A stretch of DNA of 58,414 bases from the NCBI GenBank assembly GCA_035289305.1, contig DATDXN010000015.1:1-58414 (forward strand), written 5' to 3'. The notes beneath the pieces are model-generated. The model saw nothing but the letters and a program-made list of their open reading frames with translations, was not told the origin of the DNA and did no database searches. The translations under genes and the position numbers were made by a program. Positions 46,222 through 53,579 of the stretch are shown here, piece after piece (position 1 is the stretch's first letter; each line of letters opens with the position of its first letter). The DNA comes from DATDXN01 sp035289305. Its GTDB lineage: Bacteria > Patescibacteriota > Microgenomatia > UBA1406 > HO2-37-13b.

Positions 46222-46800
46222 ATGACAGCGCAAGAAGCAACAATTTCGTATAAGGATGCAGTTTTTCAAAAGATTAAACAAAACTACCAATCTGTTATTC
46301 TTGGAGCACTTGTCGTCATCGTCGGTCTTTCAGTATTTTTTAGACTTACCGCACAGGAAAAATCGAAAAAGATATCTACTTCATCTGAAACTGAAGCAAC
46401 CGCACAAAAAGAAGAGGCGGGAGCCGGAAAAAAATACACGGTAAAAAAAGGTGATAATCTGTGGAAAATTGCAGAGAGTGAATATGGGTCAGGATACAAC
46501 GCTCTAGATATTGCCACTGCAAACAAGCTCGCAAACGCAAATATCATCGAAGTCGGACAGGTATTGGTCATCCCTGCCGTTGCCGCAAAAAAAGCAACAA
46601 AAGGCGAAATAGCACAGGCAAAGACCGAGAAAGTTTCAATTACCACAGATACATACACCGTGAAGACAGGGGATACGCTCTGGAAGGTCGCGGTGGAAGC
46701 GTATGGAGATGGATATCAATGGGCGAAGATCGCGAAGGAAAACAAGTTGAGTGATCCTGATGTCATACATGGAGGAAACACGCTCAAACTACCGCGGTAA
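46222..46800 (+). CDS. Membrane-anchored protein with two LysM domains
   Basis: A 192-residue protein: cytoplasmic N-terminus, one membrane helix (about 23-41), a polar linker and two LysM motifs, KYTVKKGDNLWKIAESEYGS (about 71-118) and TYTVKTGDTLWKVAVEAYGD (about 144-190). LysM binds peptidoglycan glycans, so it probably ties the membrane to the wall. The ATG at 46222 is set by the SD AAGGAGGTGA 10 nt upstream. Downstream of tRNA-Asp, perhaps co-transcribed. Confidence 0.88.
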   Translation: MTAQEATISYKDAVFQKIKQNYQSVILGALVVIVGLSVFFRLTAQEKSKKISTSSETEATAQKEEAGAGKKYTVKKGDNLWKIAESEYGSGYNALDIATANKLANANIIEVGQVLVIPAVAAKKATKGEIAQAKTEKVSITTDTYTVKTGDTLWKVAVEAYGDGYQWAKIAKENKLSDPDVIHGGNTLKLPR

Positions 46801-46834
46801 AAACATTGCATTTCATTAACAAGACTTACACAGT

Positions 46835-46906
46835 GTCATTCCGAGCGAACCCGCCGATTCGGCGGGGAAGCCGAGGAATCCCTTTTGTAAAATAAAGAAA
46901 GGGATT
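46835..46906 (+). repeat. Intergenic repeat-like hairpins with GTCATTCCGAGCGAA core
   Basis: GTCATTCCGAGCGAA, then CCCGCC-GATTC-GGCGGG, then GAAGCCGAGGAATCCC, then a second perfect 9-bp hairpin AATCCCTTT/AAAGGGATT (46877-46906). The GTCATTCCGAGCGAA...GAGGAATC sequence resembles, from memory, an intergenic repeat seen in many bacterial genomes. It could also serve as the end of the LysM transcript. Confidence 0.4.
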
Positions 46907-46947
46907 TATGTAGATGAGCTAAAAGCGCACGAGCTCATAGCTCATGT

Positions 46948-46982
46948 GCGGGATTAGTACAATGGCAGTATGCATCCTTCCC
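46948..46982 (+). pseudogene. 5' half of a tRNA-Gly, ending exactly at the anticodon
   Basis: GCGGGATTAGTACAATGGCA continues to ATCCTTCCC. Aligned without gaps with the first 35 nt of the complete tRNA-Gly(CCC) 11 nt downstream, 26 of 35 positions agree, covering acceptor 5' strand, D-arm and anticodon stem/loop up to nucleotide 36. The rest of the tRNA is absent; CCCGC follows at once and could pair with GCGGG. Remnant of a duplication or of a mobile-element insertion at the anticodon, or an unusual half gene. Confidence 0.55.
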
Positions 46983-46993
46983 CCGCCTGCCAT

Positions 46994-47065
46994 GCGGTGG
47001 TAGTTCAGTGGTAGAATGTCTCCTTCCCAAGGAGAAGGTCGAGGGTTCAAATCCCTTCCACCGCT
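46994..47065 (+). tRNA. tRNA-Gly (CCC)
   Basis: Acceptor GCGGTGG/CCACCGC, anticodon stem TCTCC/GGAGA with loop TTCCCAA giving CCC, T-loop GTTCAAATC. Discriminator T; 3' CCA not encoded. Confidence 0.93.
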
Positions 47066-47161
47066 CAAAACTGGATTAAAACTGCAAAAATACGTTATAG
47101 ACTGATATAACAATAAAATTGTAGGTTTGAGCCAAGCAGATTTTGGAAAATTAAGCTTCTC

Positions 47162-47329
47162 TTGACTGGAAATAAAAATGGAGATTTGCACATTATTAAT
47201 ATCGAGTCTAGGGAAATTACCAGTCATTATCAAGGATGGGGAACTTGGACAAATTATGGTAATAAACATTGGGAGACTAAAGATTATTTAAGAGCTGGTA
47301 CTATTTCAAAATTTGAATCTAAAACTTAA
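47162..47329 (+). pseudogene. Possible gene fragment, 55 residues from TTG
   Basis: The frame is open back to about 47113 but contains no ATG; TTG at 47162 gives 55 residues. Its composition is protein-like and unlike chance AT-rich frames: GDLHIINIESREI, HYQGWGTWTNYGNKHW, LRAGTISKFESKT, with many Trp, Gly, Tyr and Asn. It could be the 3' end of a lost surface or phage-type protein next to the tRNA-Gly site. Family not recognised. Confidence 0.3.
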
Positions 47330-47353
47330 TAAGGACTTAAAAAACCAAACCTT

Positions 47354-47375
47354 CCACCTCGGAGATGTAATAAAT
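47354..47375 (+). repeat. Repeat CACCTCGGAGATG... (family R4), copy 2
   Basis: 19 of 22 bases match 25184-25205. Here the central ATG is followed by TAATAA, so no leader frame exists; the palindrome is broken by one substitution. Confidence 0.5.
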
Positions 47376-47389
47376 AGGACACATAGGAA

Positions 47390-47863
47390 TTACTGCCACT
47401 CGACGAAATCGCAACCTACGGCCATGCGATTTTGTGCGTCCCATTTGTTGGTCGAGCATTTTTTCAGACGTTTTCCATTACTGGTCGTGAGCATCACAAG
47501 TTTTGCCCCGCATTTCGGACACTCCTCACCAAGCTCCTCTGTCTTGCCCTTCACCCACTCGACATAGTCGCATCCGGATGCAGTGCGTGTGGCAGCATCC
47601 CATGTACCGGCCGAGCATTTTTTGAGCTTCTTGCCAAATCGCGTCGTTTTTAAAACCAATGGAGAGCCGCATTTGGGGCATTTTTCATCAAGCTCTTGAT
47701 CAGGAGCAGCAAACCACCGCACATACGTACACCCCTCCACTCGCCTGGTAGCCTCATTCCAGCTTCCTTTGGAGCAGCGCTGAAGCTGTTTACCCGAAGG
47801 AGTCGTCGTAACTTCACCCAAAGGAGCACCGCATTGTGGACACGTCGTATCTTTGTCTGACAT
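47390..47863 (-). CDS. Protein of three tandem topoisomerase-type zinc ribbons
   Basis: A 157-residue protein made only of three repeats of about 50 residues, each with four Cys: 8/11/30/45, 62/65/83/98 and 115/118/136/151 (CPxCG...LKKCS...GCDYVEW). The pattern matches the C-terminal zinc-ribbon of bacterial topoisomerase I, which binds single-stranded DNA, and its relatives. There is no catalytic domain nearby. It may bind nucleic acid alone or partner a topoisomerase. A 7-bp inverted repeat at 47881-47899 lies 18 nt before the start. Single-gene unit. Confidence 0.8.
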   Translation of the reverse strand: MSDKDTTCPQCGAPLGEVTTTPSGKQLQRCSKGSWNEATRRVEGCTYVRWFAAPDQELDEKCPKCGSPLVLKTTRFGKKLKKCSAGTWDAATRTASGCDYVEWVKGKTEELGEECPKCGAKLVMLTTSNGKRLKKCSTNKWDAQNRMAVGCDFVEWQ

Positions 47864-47880
47864 ACACTAATATAGAATTG

Positions 47881-47899
47881 AATTCCGAATTTCTCGGAA
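47881..47899. promoter_or_regulatory. Inverted repeat ATTCCGA-ATTTC-TCGGAAT
   Basis: A perfect 7-bp dyad just upstream of the zinc-ribbon gene on its 5' side. Could be an operator or an RNA hairpin in the leader; no U-tract on either side. Confidence 0.35.
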
Positions 47900-47973
47900 T
47901 AAACATATAATGACAGCATTATATACTAAAATTTACCGATATGCATTTGTTATAATTTTCTATGAGAAGACGC

Positions 47974-48045
47974 GCCGATGTAGCTCAATGGTAGAGCAAT
48001 CCCTTCGTAAGGGAGAGGTTGGAGGTTCAAGTCCTCTCATCGGCT
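47974..48045 (+). tRNA. tRNA-Thr (CGU)
   Basis: Acceptor GCCGATG/CATCGGC, anticodon loop TTCGTAA giving CGU, with only four clean pairs in the anticodon stem (27-43 is A-G). T-loop GTTCAAGTC. A TGTTATAAT extended -10 lies at 47948-47956. 3' CCA not encoded. Confidence 0.92.
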
Positions 48046-48117
48046 CATTAGAAAGCGTTTGCGCGGGAAACGAATAAATATGCTCTGTGGACAACAATTA
48101 TAATATAATAAAAGAAT

Positions 48118-48828
48118 ATGAGAAGACTTGAAAAACATCGCAGCAAAAAATACTCCTCTCAAATTTTCACCTATAGCGTGATACTCATCGTTGTCGTGCT
48201 TTTTCTTGCCACAATTGGCTTCAAATTCCTCATCAGCACCTCACTCTTCATATCGCGGCTCTCGCAAAGGGGCGCTAACGGTACACCAAATAATAATAAT
48301 GAAACGGTGATCCTTTTTGAACCTGAACTCTTTAATCCTCCTTCAGCGACCAATACTGCCACTCTTCAAATATCCGGAAATACAACTCCCAATACTGAAC
48401 TTTCCATATACATAAACGACAGCGAGCAAAAGAAGCTCACTCCCACGACATACACATTTGAGACAGAAGTAGAGCTGACAAAAGGTGAAAATACCCTTTA
48501 CATCCTCGCGGTTCACAAAGAAACAAAAAAACAAAAACAGTCACGCATATATAAAATACTTTACAAAGATGGAAAACCGACCCTTGAGATGACAACGCCC
48601 GCAGATGGCGATACAGTGCGCACAGATGAGGTGCAGATCGTGGGGAAAACCGACGCCGATGTTCTGGTGCATATAAATACTTTTCCTGTCATTACCTTGG
48701 CAGATGGGTCTTTTTCACATACAGTAAAATTGCAGGAGGGAGAAAACAAAATAATTATTTCGGCACGAGATATTGCGGGAAATGAAGAGCAAAAAGAACT
48801 CACGGTCTCCTACCAGAAATCTGACTAA
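48118..48828 (+). CDS. Membrane-anchored protein with two Ig-like domains
   Basis: A 236-residue protein: basic cytoplasmic start, membrane helix (about 18-42), short polar linker, then two beta-sandwich repeats. The repeats share TLQISGNTTPNTELSIYIND / VQIVGKTDADVLVHINTFPV and end in GENTLYILAVH / GENKIIISARD, the pattern of bacterial Ig-like (Big/glucodextranase-type) adhesion modules. Likely displayed on the surface. Two overlapping TATAAT boxes (48099-48109) lie 8-13 nt before the ATG with no SD. Its 3' end overlaps the convergent ligase-like gene by 29 nt. Confidence 0.75.
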   Translation: MRRLEKHRSKKYSSQIFTYSVILIVVVLFLATIGFKFLISTSLFISRLSQRGANGTPNNNNETVILFEPELFNPPSATNTATLQISGNTTPNTELSIYINDSEQKKLTPTTYTFETEVELTKGENTLYILAVHKETKKQKQSRIYKILYKDGKPTLEMTTPADGDTVRTDEVQIVGKTDADVLVHINTFPVITLADGSFSHTVKLQEGENKIIISARDIAGNEEQKELTVSYQKSD

Positions 48829-49933
48829 TGCTTGCCGCACACACCATGATAAATACCATAAGGGTGAGATTGTGAAGTATGATGTTATCAAAAAGAGAAG
48901 CAATCAGTATCACAAATAACGCAGTTTTTCCCAGATGAGGCAGGAGATCATACAGTTTCTTCATGAAATATAAAAATGTTCCAAATCCAATGATTCCTGA
49001 TGCGGCAAGTAGAGTAACAAAACTTGACGAAAAAGCAGCTGCCGAATGGTCAAACCCCTGCAGACGGCGTACATATCGCAACCTATCGTATCCATGCCCC
49101 AAAAACGGCCGCTTAAGCCATAAGACTAGTCCTTCCTGTTGATTGATAAGTCGTGCTTGTATCGTAAATAATCTTTCAAGCCGAGTGCTCTCACCCTGCA
49201 CGCGCGGAAGAAGCATAATAAAAACAAAAGCGATCAATATATACAGGAGCACCGTTTTGGCCCTTAATTTTTTTGCAAACGAATAAAAAAAAGCGATCGT
49301 AAAAGCCACATATGAAATCCGAGAATAGGTGAGTAGCAACAAGATAAGTAGCACACTACCCATAAACCACCTGTATCTCCCACCTCTTTCAAGAGAGTAG
49401 AAAAAAAGAAGTGCGAGAATGATGCCGCTCGCTGTCGTATCAAAGAAAAGACCAAAAAGACGCGCCACATGCTTATCCCAACCCAAATATGCTAGATTAG
49501 TAAGCTCCGGATAGAGAAAATACTGCGCGATCGAAAAAATAATGGTCAGGACCATAAATAGTTGTACTCCTTTTTTTATCACGGTTCCGTGATCTTTTTT
49601 AAGGGTTACCCAGCTCAAAAGATATAGAAAAAACAATCCGTACATGAATAAACGTATAAGATACAAAAATCCAACAGTATTTTCAAACATAGAGAATTTC
49701 CAAAATTCACTGATAAGCGACACAAAAAGCACAAGAATAAAAATGTAAAAAGCTTTCTCATGCGGTTTTGGGCGTGTAAAAAGAGAAAAGCCGATTTTCT
49801 TCATCAGGTAAAAAAGTGTTGGAGCCATCACTACCTCATGAAGGTATAGATTAACTTCTTGATCGAAAAGAGAAATACGACCAATGTGACCCAGAGAAAG
49901 CAATAAAAAGATGCTATAGAGCAAGTAGGGCAT
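48800..49933 (-). CDS. O-antigen ligase/polymerase-like membrane protein
   Basis: A 377-residue protein with about ten membrane helices. The large periplasmic loop has LWLKRPFLGHGYDRLRY and the following helix ASGIIGFGTFLYFMKKL, the pattern of the Wzy_C/WaaL family (RP.LG.G and the G-I-I-G helix), and basic residues RLERLF that bind the polyprenyl-linked sugar. It probably transfers or polymerises a surface glycan. Directly downstream of the GT2 gene (9 nt), so the two likely act on one glycan. Confidence 0.75.
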   Translation of the reverse strand: MPYLLYSIFLLLSLGHIGRISLFDQEVNLYLHEVVMAPTLFYLMKKIGFSLFTRPKPHEKAFYIFILVLFVSLISEFWKFSMFENTVGFLYLIRLFMYGLFFLYLLSWVTLKKDHGTVIKKGVQLFMVLTIIFSIAQYFLYPELTNLAYLGWDKHVARLFGLFFDTTASGIILALLFFYSLERGGRYRWFMGSVLLILLLLTYSRISYVAFTIAFFYSFAKKLRAKTVLLYILIAFVFIMLLPRVQGESTRLERLFTIQARLINQQEGLVLWLKRPFLGHGYDRLRYVRRLQGFDHSAAAFSSSFVTLLAASGIIGFGTFLYFMKKLYDLLPHLGKTALFVILIASLFDNIILHNLTLMVFIMVCAASISQISGRRP

Positions 49934-49942
49934 AGAGAAAGG

Positions 49943-50680
49943 CTAATGATACTTCATATATAATTTCGCCCGAACCAGAAACGAGTGAAAACTCATGAAA
50001 AATGCATAGACAAAACCGGGAGGACCATCTAAAAATCCTCCTTTAAAAATGTAATTCAACATGAATTTGAAAAAAGGGTAGGCGATAATCTCCACGACTG
50101 AAACAGATTTCTTATTTTGATACAGCTCTTGAGCTCGCAGACTGCTGTAAACATTAATTTCGCTCAAAAACTCACGGACGGTAGGATGTGGTGTGTGAAA
50201 GAAAAAATTTGATAGTTTTCCAATTTTACCAGTTGTTTCAAAAACTTCATGCACGTTTCCTTTCCATTTTCCCGCACCTTTTTTGAAAAGTCGTACGAGC
50301 TGTATATTTCCCACCTCACCGTGTTTCAGCTCTCTCCCCCACCACACATCACGTCGTTTAAGATAGTATGCGGCAAAAATATCTTGTTGTATAGTCTTTT
50401 TTATCTCTTGCGCTAGTGTATCAGTCACATATTCATCAGCGTCTATGCATAAAATCCATTTCCCCCGACACTCTCCTTCTCCAAAATTTCTCTGTGCGGC
50501 AAAATCTTGAGTAAGATGGCGTTGACGCACAACTGTGCCATTTCTTTGTGCGATTTCTGCGGTTTTATCGGTAGAATAGTCGTCGATAACAACTACTTCA
50601 TCGCAAAAAGAAACGGATTTGATCGCTTTCTCGATCGCTTTCTCCTCGTTTTTTGCAAGGATAAGTGCACTAATACGCAT
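49943..50680 (-). CDS. Family 2 glycosyltransferase (WaaE/KdtX-like)
   Basis: A 245-residue GT-A glycosyltransferase. Start ALILAKNEEKAIEKAI, nucleotide-binding VVVIDDYSTDKTAEIA (Asp 33-34), metal motif CIDADEY (Asp 80, Asp 82), and the acceptor region YYLKRRDVWWGRELKHG and KWKGNVHEVF, typical of the heptose/glucose transferases of lipopolysaccharide core and related CPR enzymes. A C-terminal amphipathic/hydrophobic segment suggests membrane association. It begins 10 nt after the 3' end of tRNA-Val on the same strand, so tRNA processing would leave a near-leaderless mRNA. Confidence 0.85.
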   Translation of the reverse strand: MRISALILAKNEEKAIEKAIKSVSFCDEVVVIDDYSTDKTAEIAQRNGTVVRQRHLTQDFAAQRNFGEGECRGKWILCIDADEYVTDTLAQEIKKTIQQDIFAAYYLKRRDVWWGRELKHGEVGNIQLVRLFKKGAGKWKGNVHEVFETTGKIGKLSNFFFHTPHPTVREFLSEINVYSSLRAQELYQNKKSVSVVEIIAYPFFKFMLNYIFKGGFLDGPPGFVYAFFMSFHSFLVRAKLYMKYH

Positions 50681-50690
50681 AAAAACTGTG

Positions 50691-50764
50691 TGGCCACTGA
50701 AGGACTTGAACCTTCAACCTCTGCAATGTGAATGCAGCGCTCTAGCCAATTGAGCTAAGCGGCC
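50691..50764 (-). tRNA. tRNA-Val (CAC)
   Basis: Acceptor GGCCGCT/AGTGGCC (one G-T), anticodon stem CTGCA/TGCAG with loop TTCACAT giving CAC, T-loop GTTCAAGTC. Discriminator A; 3' CCA not encoded. Confidence 0.94.
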
Positions 50765-50793
50765 AATGCTTTTATTATAACAAAAAAACACTC

Positions 50794-50823
50794 TTGTTTT
50801 TAAGATATGTATTTATTTATAAT
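50794..50823 (+). promoter_or_regulatory. Promoter of lepB
   Basis: TTGTTT (50794-50799), 18-nt spacer, TATAAT (50818-50823), ending 8 nt before the ATG; no SD, so near-leaderless. Confidence 0.5.
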
Positions 50824-50831
50824 CCTCACAT

Positions 50832-51389
50832 ATGGAATTGCTCAAAAGAATTATCGCCTTTGTGATGGACACGCTTGAGACGGTGATTTTCATCGCCTCG
50901 ATTTTCGTCGTCATCTATCTTTTCATCATGAGCCCACATCAAGTAAAAGGTGCTTCTATGGAGCCGACGTTTCAATCTTCTGATTATATTTTGACCAGTA
51001 AAATCTCCTACCGGACGGGCGCGCCCCAAAGAGGAGATGTGATCGTATTCAAATCTCCCAAAAATCCCGATATCGACTATATAAAAAGAATTATCGCAGC
51101 ACCCGGGGACAAAATTCTGATCAAAGACTTTGAGGTGTATGTGAATGGCACACTGCTTGAGGAGCAATATATAGCGAGCAAGACATCTCTTTTTCCCGGA
51201 GGATTCGTACAAGAAGGAGTAGAAGTAGTGGTGCCTGAAAATTATTTATTCGCCATGGGAGACAATCGCCCACGTTCATCTGATTCCCGTGAATTTGGAT
51301 TTATACCCATGAAAGATGTTATTGGAAAAGTCTTTTTCCGCTATTTTCCGCTTAACAAGATCGGTCAGGTAAAAAACCCTTCATTTTAA
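50832..51389 (+). CDS. lepB: Signal peptidase I
   Basis: A 185-residue S26 peptidase. One N-terminal membrane helix (about 14-34), catalytic Ser 42 in GASMEPTF, catalytic Lys 85 in IDYIKRIIAAPGD, and the conserved GDNRPRSSDSREFG. Cleaves signal peptides on the outer membrane face; a substrate in this window is the transglutaminase-like protein. Length fits the short Gram-positive type. Convergent with the ParB-like gene, overlapping 9 nt. Confidence 0.94.
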   Translation: MELLKRIIAFVMDTLETVIFIASIFVVIYLFIMSPHQVKGASMEPTFQSSDYILTSKISYRTGAPQRGDVIVFKSPKNPDIDYIKRIIAAPGDKILIKDFEVYVNGTLLEEQYIASKTSLFPGGFVQEGVEVVVPENYLFAMGDNRPRSSDSREFGFIPMKDVIGKVFFRYFPLNKIGQVKNPSF

Positions 51390-51926
51390 TTGTGTGTTAT
51401 CTACTACTTTTTCCAAAATATCTGTCGTACATGCTCTATTTCCTTTGACCGTAAGAGACAAAACTGCACGTGTTCTCGTTTGGACGATTTTTACCTCAAG
51501 ACGCTCACTAATTTTTTTAAATTTGTGCTCTATGGCAATTTTGGTTTTTTCATCTATCTTTTTACCTCTATGTTTAAAGGAAGAGTTTTTCTCGCTTACA
51601 TATTCTTCTGTCTGTTGTATCGTGAGATTTTCTGCAAGAATTTTTTCGTAGAGCTGTATCATCTCCTCTGTGGTGGCAAGTCGGGAAAGCACAAAAAGAT
51701 GGCTTGCGCTTAAATGCTTTGCGTAATACCCATCACTCACAATTTCAGGTAGTTTTGAGAGACGAAGCAAATGACATACATATGAGGGGGAAACGTGGAG
51801 TTTTATGGCGATGTCTTTTATCCGCATGTCTTTCTCTTTTGCAAGGATCTTGATGTATTTTCCCCTCTGAAGAACGTCTTTCTCTCCTTCAAGCTTTTTC
51901 ACGTAGTAATCAATATTTTCTGTCAT
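51381..51926 (-). CDS. ParB-like HTH protein lacking the CTPase domain
   Basis: A 181-residue protein. The region about 30-115 (MRIKDIAIKLHVSPSYVCHL, LRLSKLPEIV, LSASHLFVLSRLATTEEMIQ) matches the ParB/KorB HTH and linker helices that bind parS. The N-terminal ParB/sulfiredoxin-like CTPase domain with the GERR motif is absent, and the C-terminal part (RLEVKIVQTRTRAVLSLTVKG) is an unfamiliar beta segment. It cannot load and slide by the standard CTP switch. Last gene of a run after rplU-rpmA; no parA in view. Could be a nucleoid or transcription factor. Confidence 0.7.
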   Translation of the reverse strand: MTENIDYYVKKLEGEKDVLQRGKYIKILAKEKDMRIKDIAIKLHVSPSYVCHLLRLSKLPEIVSDGYYAKHLSASHLFVLSRLATTEEMIQLYEKILAENLTIQQTEEYVSEKNSSFKHRGKKIDEKTKIAIEHKFKKISERLEVKIVQTRTRAVLSLTVKGNRACTTDILEKVVDNTQLK

Positions 51927-51934
51927 ACAGAAGA

Positions 51935-52180
51935 CTAAATCACCGACACGTATTTTTTGCCTCTTTTTATCCCAAATTGTACTTTTCCCTTAGCTACAGC
52001 ATAGAGCGTGAAGTCTTTACCCGCTTTTACACCCCTCCCGGGGTTGCAGATCATTCCACGCTGGCGAATGATGATGTTGCCTACTTCTGCTTTTTGTGAA
52101 CCATATATTTTCACTCCCAGACGCTTTCCCGCAGAGTCACGATTGCCTGCTGCTGCTTTTTGAGATTTTGTATGTGCCAT
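51935..52180 (-). CDS. rpmA: 50S ribosomal protein bL27
   Basis: An 81-residue protein. MAHTKSQKAAAGNRDSAGKR then LGVKIYGSQKAEVGNIIIRQ and RG are characteristic; the N-terminal tail reaches the peptidyl-transferase centre. The tail is MAHTKSQ rather than MAHKKAG, and no extra N-terminal cleavage site as in Firmicutes is present. Follows rplU by 13 nt in the usual order. Confidence 0.95.
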   Translation of the reverse strand: MAHTKSQKAAAGNRDSAGKRLGVKIYGSQKAEVGNIIIRQRGMICNPGRGVKAGKDFTLYAVAKGKVQFGIKRGKKYVSVI

Positions 52181-52193
52181 AGGTTTTAAAGCA

Positions 52194-52502
52194 TTAAACT
52201 TTTGTTATTTTAATTTTGGTCAAGTAGGGTCTGAACCCTTTGGTTTTTCGATGACGCGACTTGGCGCGAAAACGACGTATATGTACTTTGTCACCCTTTA
52301 CATTCTCTACGATTTGAGCTTCTACTTTCACGTCTAGATATGGGCTTCCAATTTCAATATCTCCGCCTTCAAAATCACCTCGCGCAAGGGTCTCAAGCTG
52401 TACTATTTTTTCCTGCCCTTCGAGACGATCCACGTATATCTCCTGATTTTCTTCCACAACGTACTGCTTTCCTCCTGTTTTGATAACTGCCTTTTTTGCC
52501 AT
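52194..52502 (-). CDS. rplU: 50S ribosomal protein bL21
   Basis: A 102-residue protein. AVIKTGGKQYVVEENQEIYV at the start, KVEAQIVENVKGDKVHIRRF and the basic end KSRHRKTKGFRPYLTKIKI are diagnostic. Pairs with bL27 in the same operon. Confidence 0.95.
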   Translation of the reverse strand: MAKKAVIKTGGKQYVVEENQEIYVDRLEGQEKIVQLETLARGDFEGGDIEIGSPYLDVKVEAQIVENVKGDKVHIRRFRAKSRHRKTKGFRPYLTKIKITKV

Positions 52503-52532
52503 ATAAATAAGTATACCATTTAGGTGATTTAT

Positions 52533-53579
52533 TTACAACGACATACTCAAGCCCAGAAGCATCATCGAAACGACAATGGAAGAGCCACCATATGATATGA
52601 TCGGAAGCGGAATCCCTGTCACGGGAAACAAACCAAGATTCATACCAATATTGATAAAAACGTGTGTTGCAAAAAAGAGGGTAACGGCGATAAGAAACAG
52701 AAATGAGTAACTATATTTAGGCTGATAGAAAGCCTTTCTCATAATCCGATACATAATAACTACATACAATATCATCACTACAACTCCACCGACGAAACCA
52801 AACTGTTCAACAAGCGCCGCATATGCAAAATCAGTCGTTGAGGCAGGAAGAAACATAAACCGAGACTGTGTAGCAAGCCCCAAACCACGTCCTAGAAATC
52901 CGCCCGAACCTGCAGTAATCACCGATTGAATCAAGTTGTACGATATTCCTTGCGGGTCAGTCGTTGGATTGAGGAAACTGACGATACGATCTTTCTGATA
53001 ATCTCTCAAAAATCTCCAAAAAATGGGCAGTACAATACTTCCTCCAAGCAATGTGTACAAAAAATATCGCGCATGCGCTCCTGAAAAAAATAATACACCT
53101 ACATATATTACTGCATATACAATCGCTGTACCTAGATCAGGCTGCTTGAAGATAATGAATGTGGGAAGGGCAAAAAAAATAAAACTCACGAGGATTTTCT
53201 TTGCTGTTGTTCCCTCTCGTATTATCTGTTCCCGCGCGAGAATTCCACTGATGATAATGATAAAGACGATCTTAAAAAACTCTGATGGTTGAAAATTCAC
53301 AAAAGAAAAATCAATCCATCGGCGCGAACCTCTCACCTCTTGTCCAAAAAGTACAGTCCCTATGATGAAAAGAAGTCCGATGATATATAGTAAACGATCG
53401 TTTAATCTCAAAAAACCTACTCCCCATTTATAAAAAACATACAATGAAATAAATCCAATAAAAATGTATATGAGATGCGTTTTGAGATCTTGCCGAGCTA
53501 TCCCCAAAAACGAGAGTGAGCTAAAGAGAGACAATCCAACAAGAGATAGCACTATCCACGGATCAAAACTTCTTTTCAT
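52533..53579 (-). CDS. rodA: RodA/FtsW-type SEDS glycosyltransferase
   Basis: A 348-residue protein with about ten membrane helices. SEDS features: RWIDFSFVNFQPSEFFKI, KQPDLGTAIVYA, LGRGLGLATQSRFMFLPAST, TDFAYAALVEQFGFVGG and FPVTGIPLPIISYGGSS. Polymerises lipid II into glycan strands with a partner class B PBP. RodA is preferred to FtsW because of QEVRGSRRW and overall length, but the ftsA-ftsZ neighbourhood leaves FtsW possible. Start overlaps the ileS stop by 4 nt. Confidence 0.9.
   Translation of the reverse strand: MKRSFDPWIVLSLVGLSLFSSLSFLGIARQDLKTHLIYIFIGFISLYVFYKWGVGFLRLNDRLLYIIGLLFIIGTVLFGQEVRGSRRWIDFSFVNFQPSEFFKIVFIIIISGILAREQIIREGTTAKKILVSFIFFALPTFIIFKQPDLGTAIVYAVIYVGVLFFSGAHARYFLYTLLGGSIVLPIFWRFLRDYQKDRIVSFLNPTTDPQGISYNLIQSVITAGSGGFLGRGLGLATQSRFMFLPASTTDFAYAALVEQFGFVGGVVVMILYVVIMYRIMRKAFYQPKYSYSFLFLIAVTLFFATHVFINIGMNLGLFPVTGIPLPIISYGGSSIVVSMMLLGLSMSL

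Larger units (their letters stand above)
47066..47389. other. 324-nt spacer after tRNA-Gly
   Basis: Contains a protein-like but startless plus-strand frame (see the entry at 47162) and the R4 repeat at 47354-47375. No RNA gene or promoter is evident. Confidence 0.5.

Noticed and set aside
46919..47269. A 116-codon minus-strand frame containing SGGRDLNPRPSPWEG
   Set aside because: The peptide is the antisense translation of tRNA-Gly, a well-known artefact; no start signals.
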